In this document: piece after piece, positions 63,398-64,000 of the stretch
Layout: each line of letters starts with the position of its first letter
Numbering within the stretch: the stretch's first letter is position 1
DNA from: Pseudarthrobacter sp. NIBRBAC000502770
Lineage (GTDB): Bacteria; Actinomycetota; Actinomycetes; Actinomycetales; Micrococcaceae
Direction of reading: 5' to 3'
Assembly (NCBI RefSeq): GCF_006517815.1
Contig: NZ_CP041198.1
Coordinates: forward strand, 3,410,001-3,474,000
DNA: 64,000 bases
The notes under the pieces: model-generated
What the model was told of the DNA's origin: nothing
Databases searched by the model: none
What the model saw: only the letters and a program-made list of their open reading frames with translations
Translations under genes and position numbers: made by a program

Positions 63398-64000
63398 CTA
63401 GTCCGGGCTGCCGTCCGCGTTGGTGGGCACTGGCTCCGCGCCGGAATTGCCGTTGTCCTCGGCCTTGACCGCCGGCATGGACAGCACCGCTGCCACCGTG
63501 AGGAGGCCGGCCACGAGCGCGGCCAGGAACACGGCACCCGAAGCGCTGATTACCGTGGCGGGGTCGGCCTCCCCACCGCTGCTGCCGCCGTAAATGGAGT
63601 TGGCCACGGCGCCGAACACGGCCACGCCCAGGGCACTGCCGATGGACCGGGCGAACATGTTGGTGCTGGTCACCACGCCGCGTTCGTGCCAGGGAACGCT
63701 GGACTGGGCGGAAATCAGCGTGGGGGTGGCCAGCAGGCCCAGGCCAAGACCGACGACGAAGCAGCTGACCGCGATCAGCGCCACGTTGGGCGACGACGCC
63801 GTCAGCGACAGGATCAGCAGCCCCGCCACGGCGATGGCAATGCCGATCAGGGCGGTGGACTTGAACCCGATCCGCAGGTAGAACTTCCCGGCCTGCGAGG
63901 CGCTGAGCGGCCAGCCGAGGGTCAGGGCTGCAAGCGCCAGGCCGGCCACGAGCGGCGAGGAGGACAGGGCGCCTTCGAGGAAGGTGGGCACGTAGGAGGT
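63398..64000 (-). CDS. MFS transporter, C-terminal part (partial)
   Basis: The gene runs off the right edge; 201 residues are visible, continuing in frame upstream of GTG 63991 (..TSYVPTFLEGALSSS). About six helices and SVPWHERGVVTSTNMFARSIGSALGVAVFGAVANSIYG resemble the C-terminal half of DHA2-type multidrug exporters. The Asp/Asn/Glu-rich C-terminal tail is cytosolic. Confidence 0.82.
   Translation of the reverse strand, partial: TSYVPTFLEGALSSSPLVAGLALAALTLGWPLSASQAGKFYLRIGFKSTALIGIAIAVAGLLILSLTASSPNVALIAVSCFVVGLGLGLLATPTLISAQSSVPWHERGVVTSTNMFARSIGSALGVAVFGAVANSIYGGSSGGEADPATVISASGAVFLAALVAGLLTVAAVLSMPAVKAEDNGNSGAEPVPTNADGSPD

Overview
The window reads as chromosomal DNA of a high-GC Gram-positive bacterium of the Arthrobacter/Pseudarthrobacter type (Micrococcaceae). 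The reasons are uniformly high GC with frequent GTG starts, a dnaK-grpE-dnaJ-hspR operon under an actinobacterial HAIR operator, a SAM-IV-type riboswitch, an Mrp antiporter whose A and B subunits are fused, a Dcd of the short actinobacterial type, and many small actinobacterial proteins of unknown function. Genus is inferred from gene content only. No phage, plasmid, insertion sequence or CRISPR array was seen. This is ordinary core/accessory chromosome.

Layout. 1-2.3 kb: tail of a succinate-semialdehyde-type dehydrogenase, a second aldehyde dehydrogenase and a small membrane protein. 2.4-6.9 kb: heat-shock operon dnaK-grpE-dnaJ-hspR (minus strand) with a HAIR-controlled promoter and two large hairpins between grpE and dnaJ. 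7-12.2 kb: an acidic repeat protein and two divergent regulator/target pairs (TetR with an NAD-dependent epimerase-like protein; MarR with an MMPL exporter), each with a visible operator. 12.3-20.3 kb: methyltransferase, LysE exporter, low-molecular-weight tyrosine phosphatase, a DUF2231 membrane protein, a P-loop kinase/PabB fusion, cardiolipin synthase, PabC and a flavin-binding PNPOx-like protein. 20.3-24.1 kb: TetR, an 84-residue orphan, and a large secreted/membrane protein joining a degenerate GH26-like domain to an OpgC-type acyltransferase. 24.2-26.3 kb: SAM-riboswitch operon DUF1737-rhodanese-metZ.

26.4-36.7 kb: YbdK-type carboxylate-amine ligase, an HTH-MurA fusion, a TPP-riboswitch-controlled ECF transporter (ykoEDC), and a divergent LacI versus DapA-family/MFS sugar-acid-like locus with two matching operators. 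36.7-46.6 kb: ion homeostasis, with the overlapping mnhA(B)CDEFG operon, a UMF1-type MFS protein, and a KhtT/CPA2-like antiporter pair. 46.6-54.2 kb: dcd, a secreted CAP/FG-GAP protein, an SRPBCC protein, tRNA-Gly(CCC), a tiny lysine-rich protein translationally coupled to an alanine-dehydrogenase-like enzyme, an MFS exporter divergent from a LysR regulator with a clear LysR box, and a zinc-ribbon protein. 54.2-60.6 kb: proline catabolism, with putA, an APC permease and a divergent LysR; putA and the permease share a long promoter element. 60.7-64 kb: panD, an AEC-type carrier, a sarcosine/N-methyltryptophan oxidase and the end of an MFS exporter.

The most unusual observations are the shared putA/permease promoter element, the symmetric palindromic repeat array between those genes, the nested hairpins inside the heat-shock operon, and several multidomain fusions (P-loop kinase-PabB, HTH-MurA, GH26-like-OpgC). 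No single locus looks like a wholly new system. These are the best leads.
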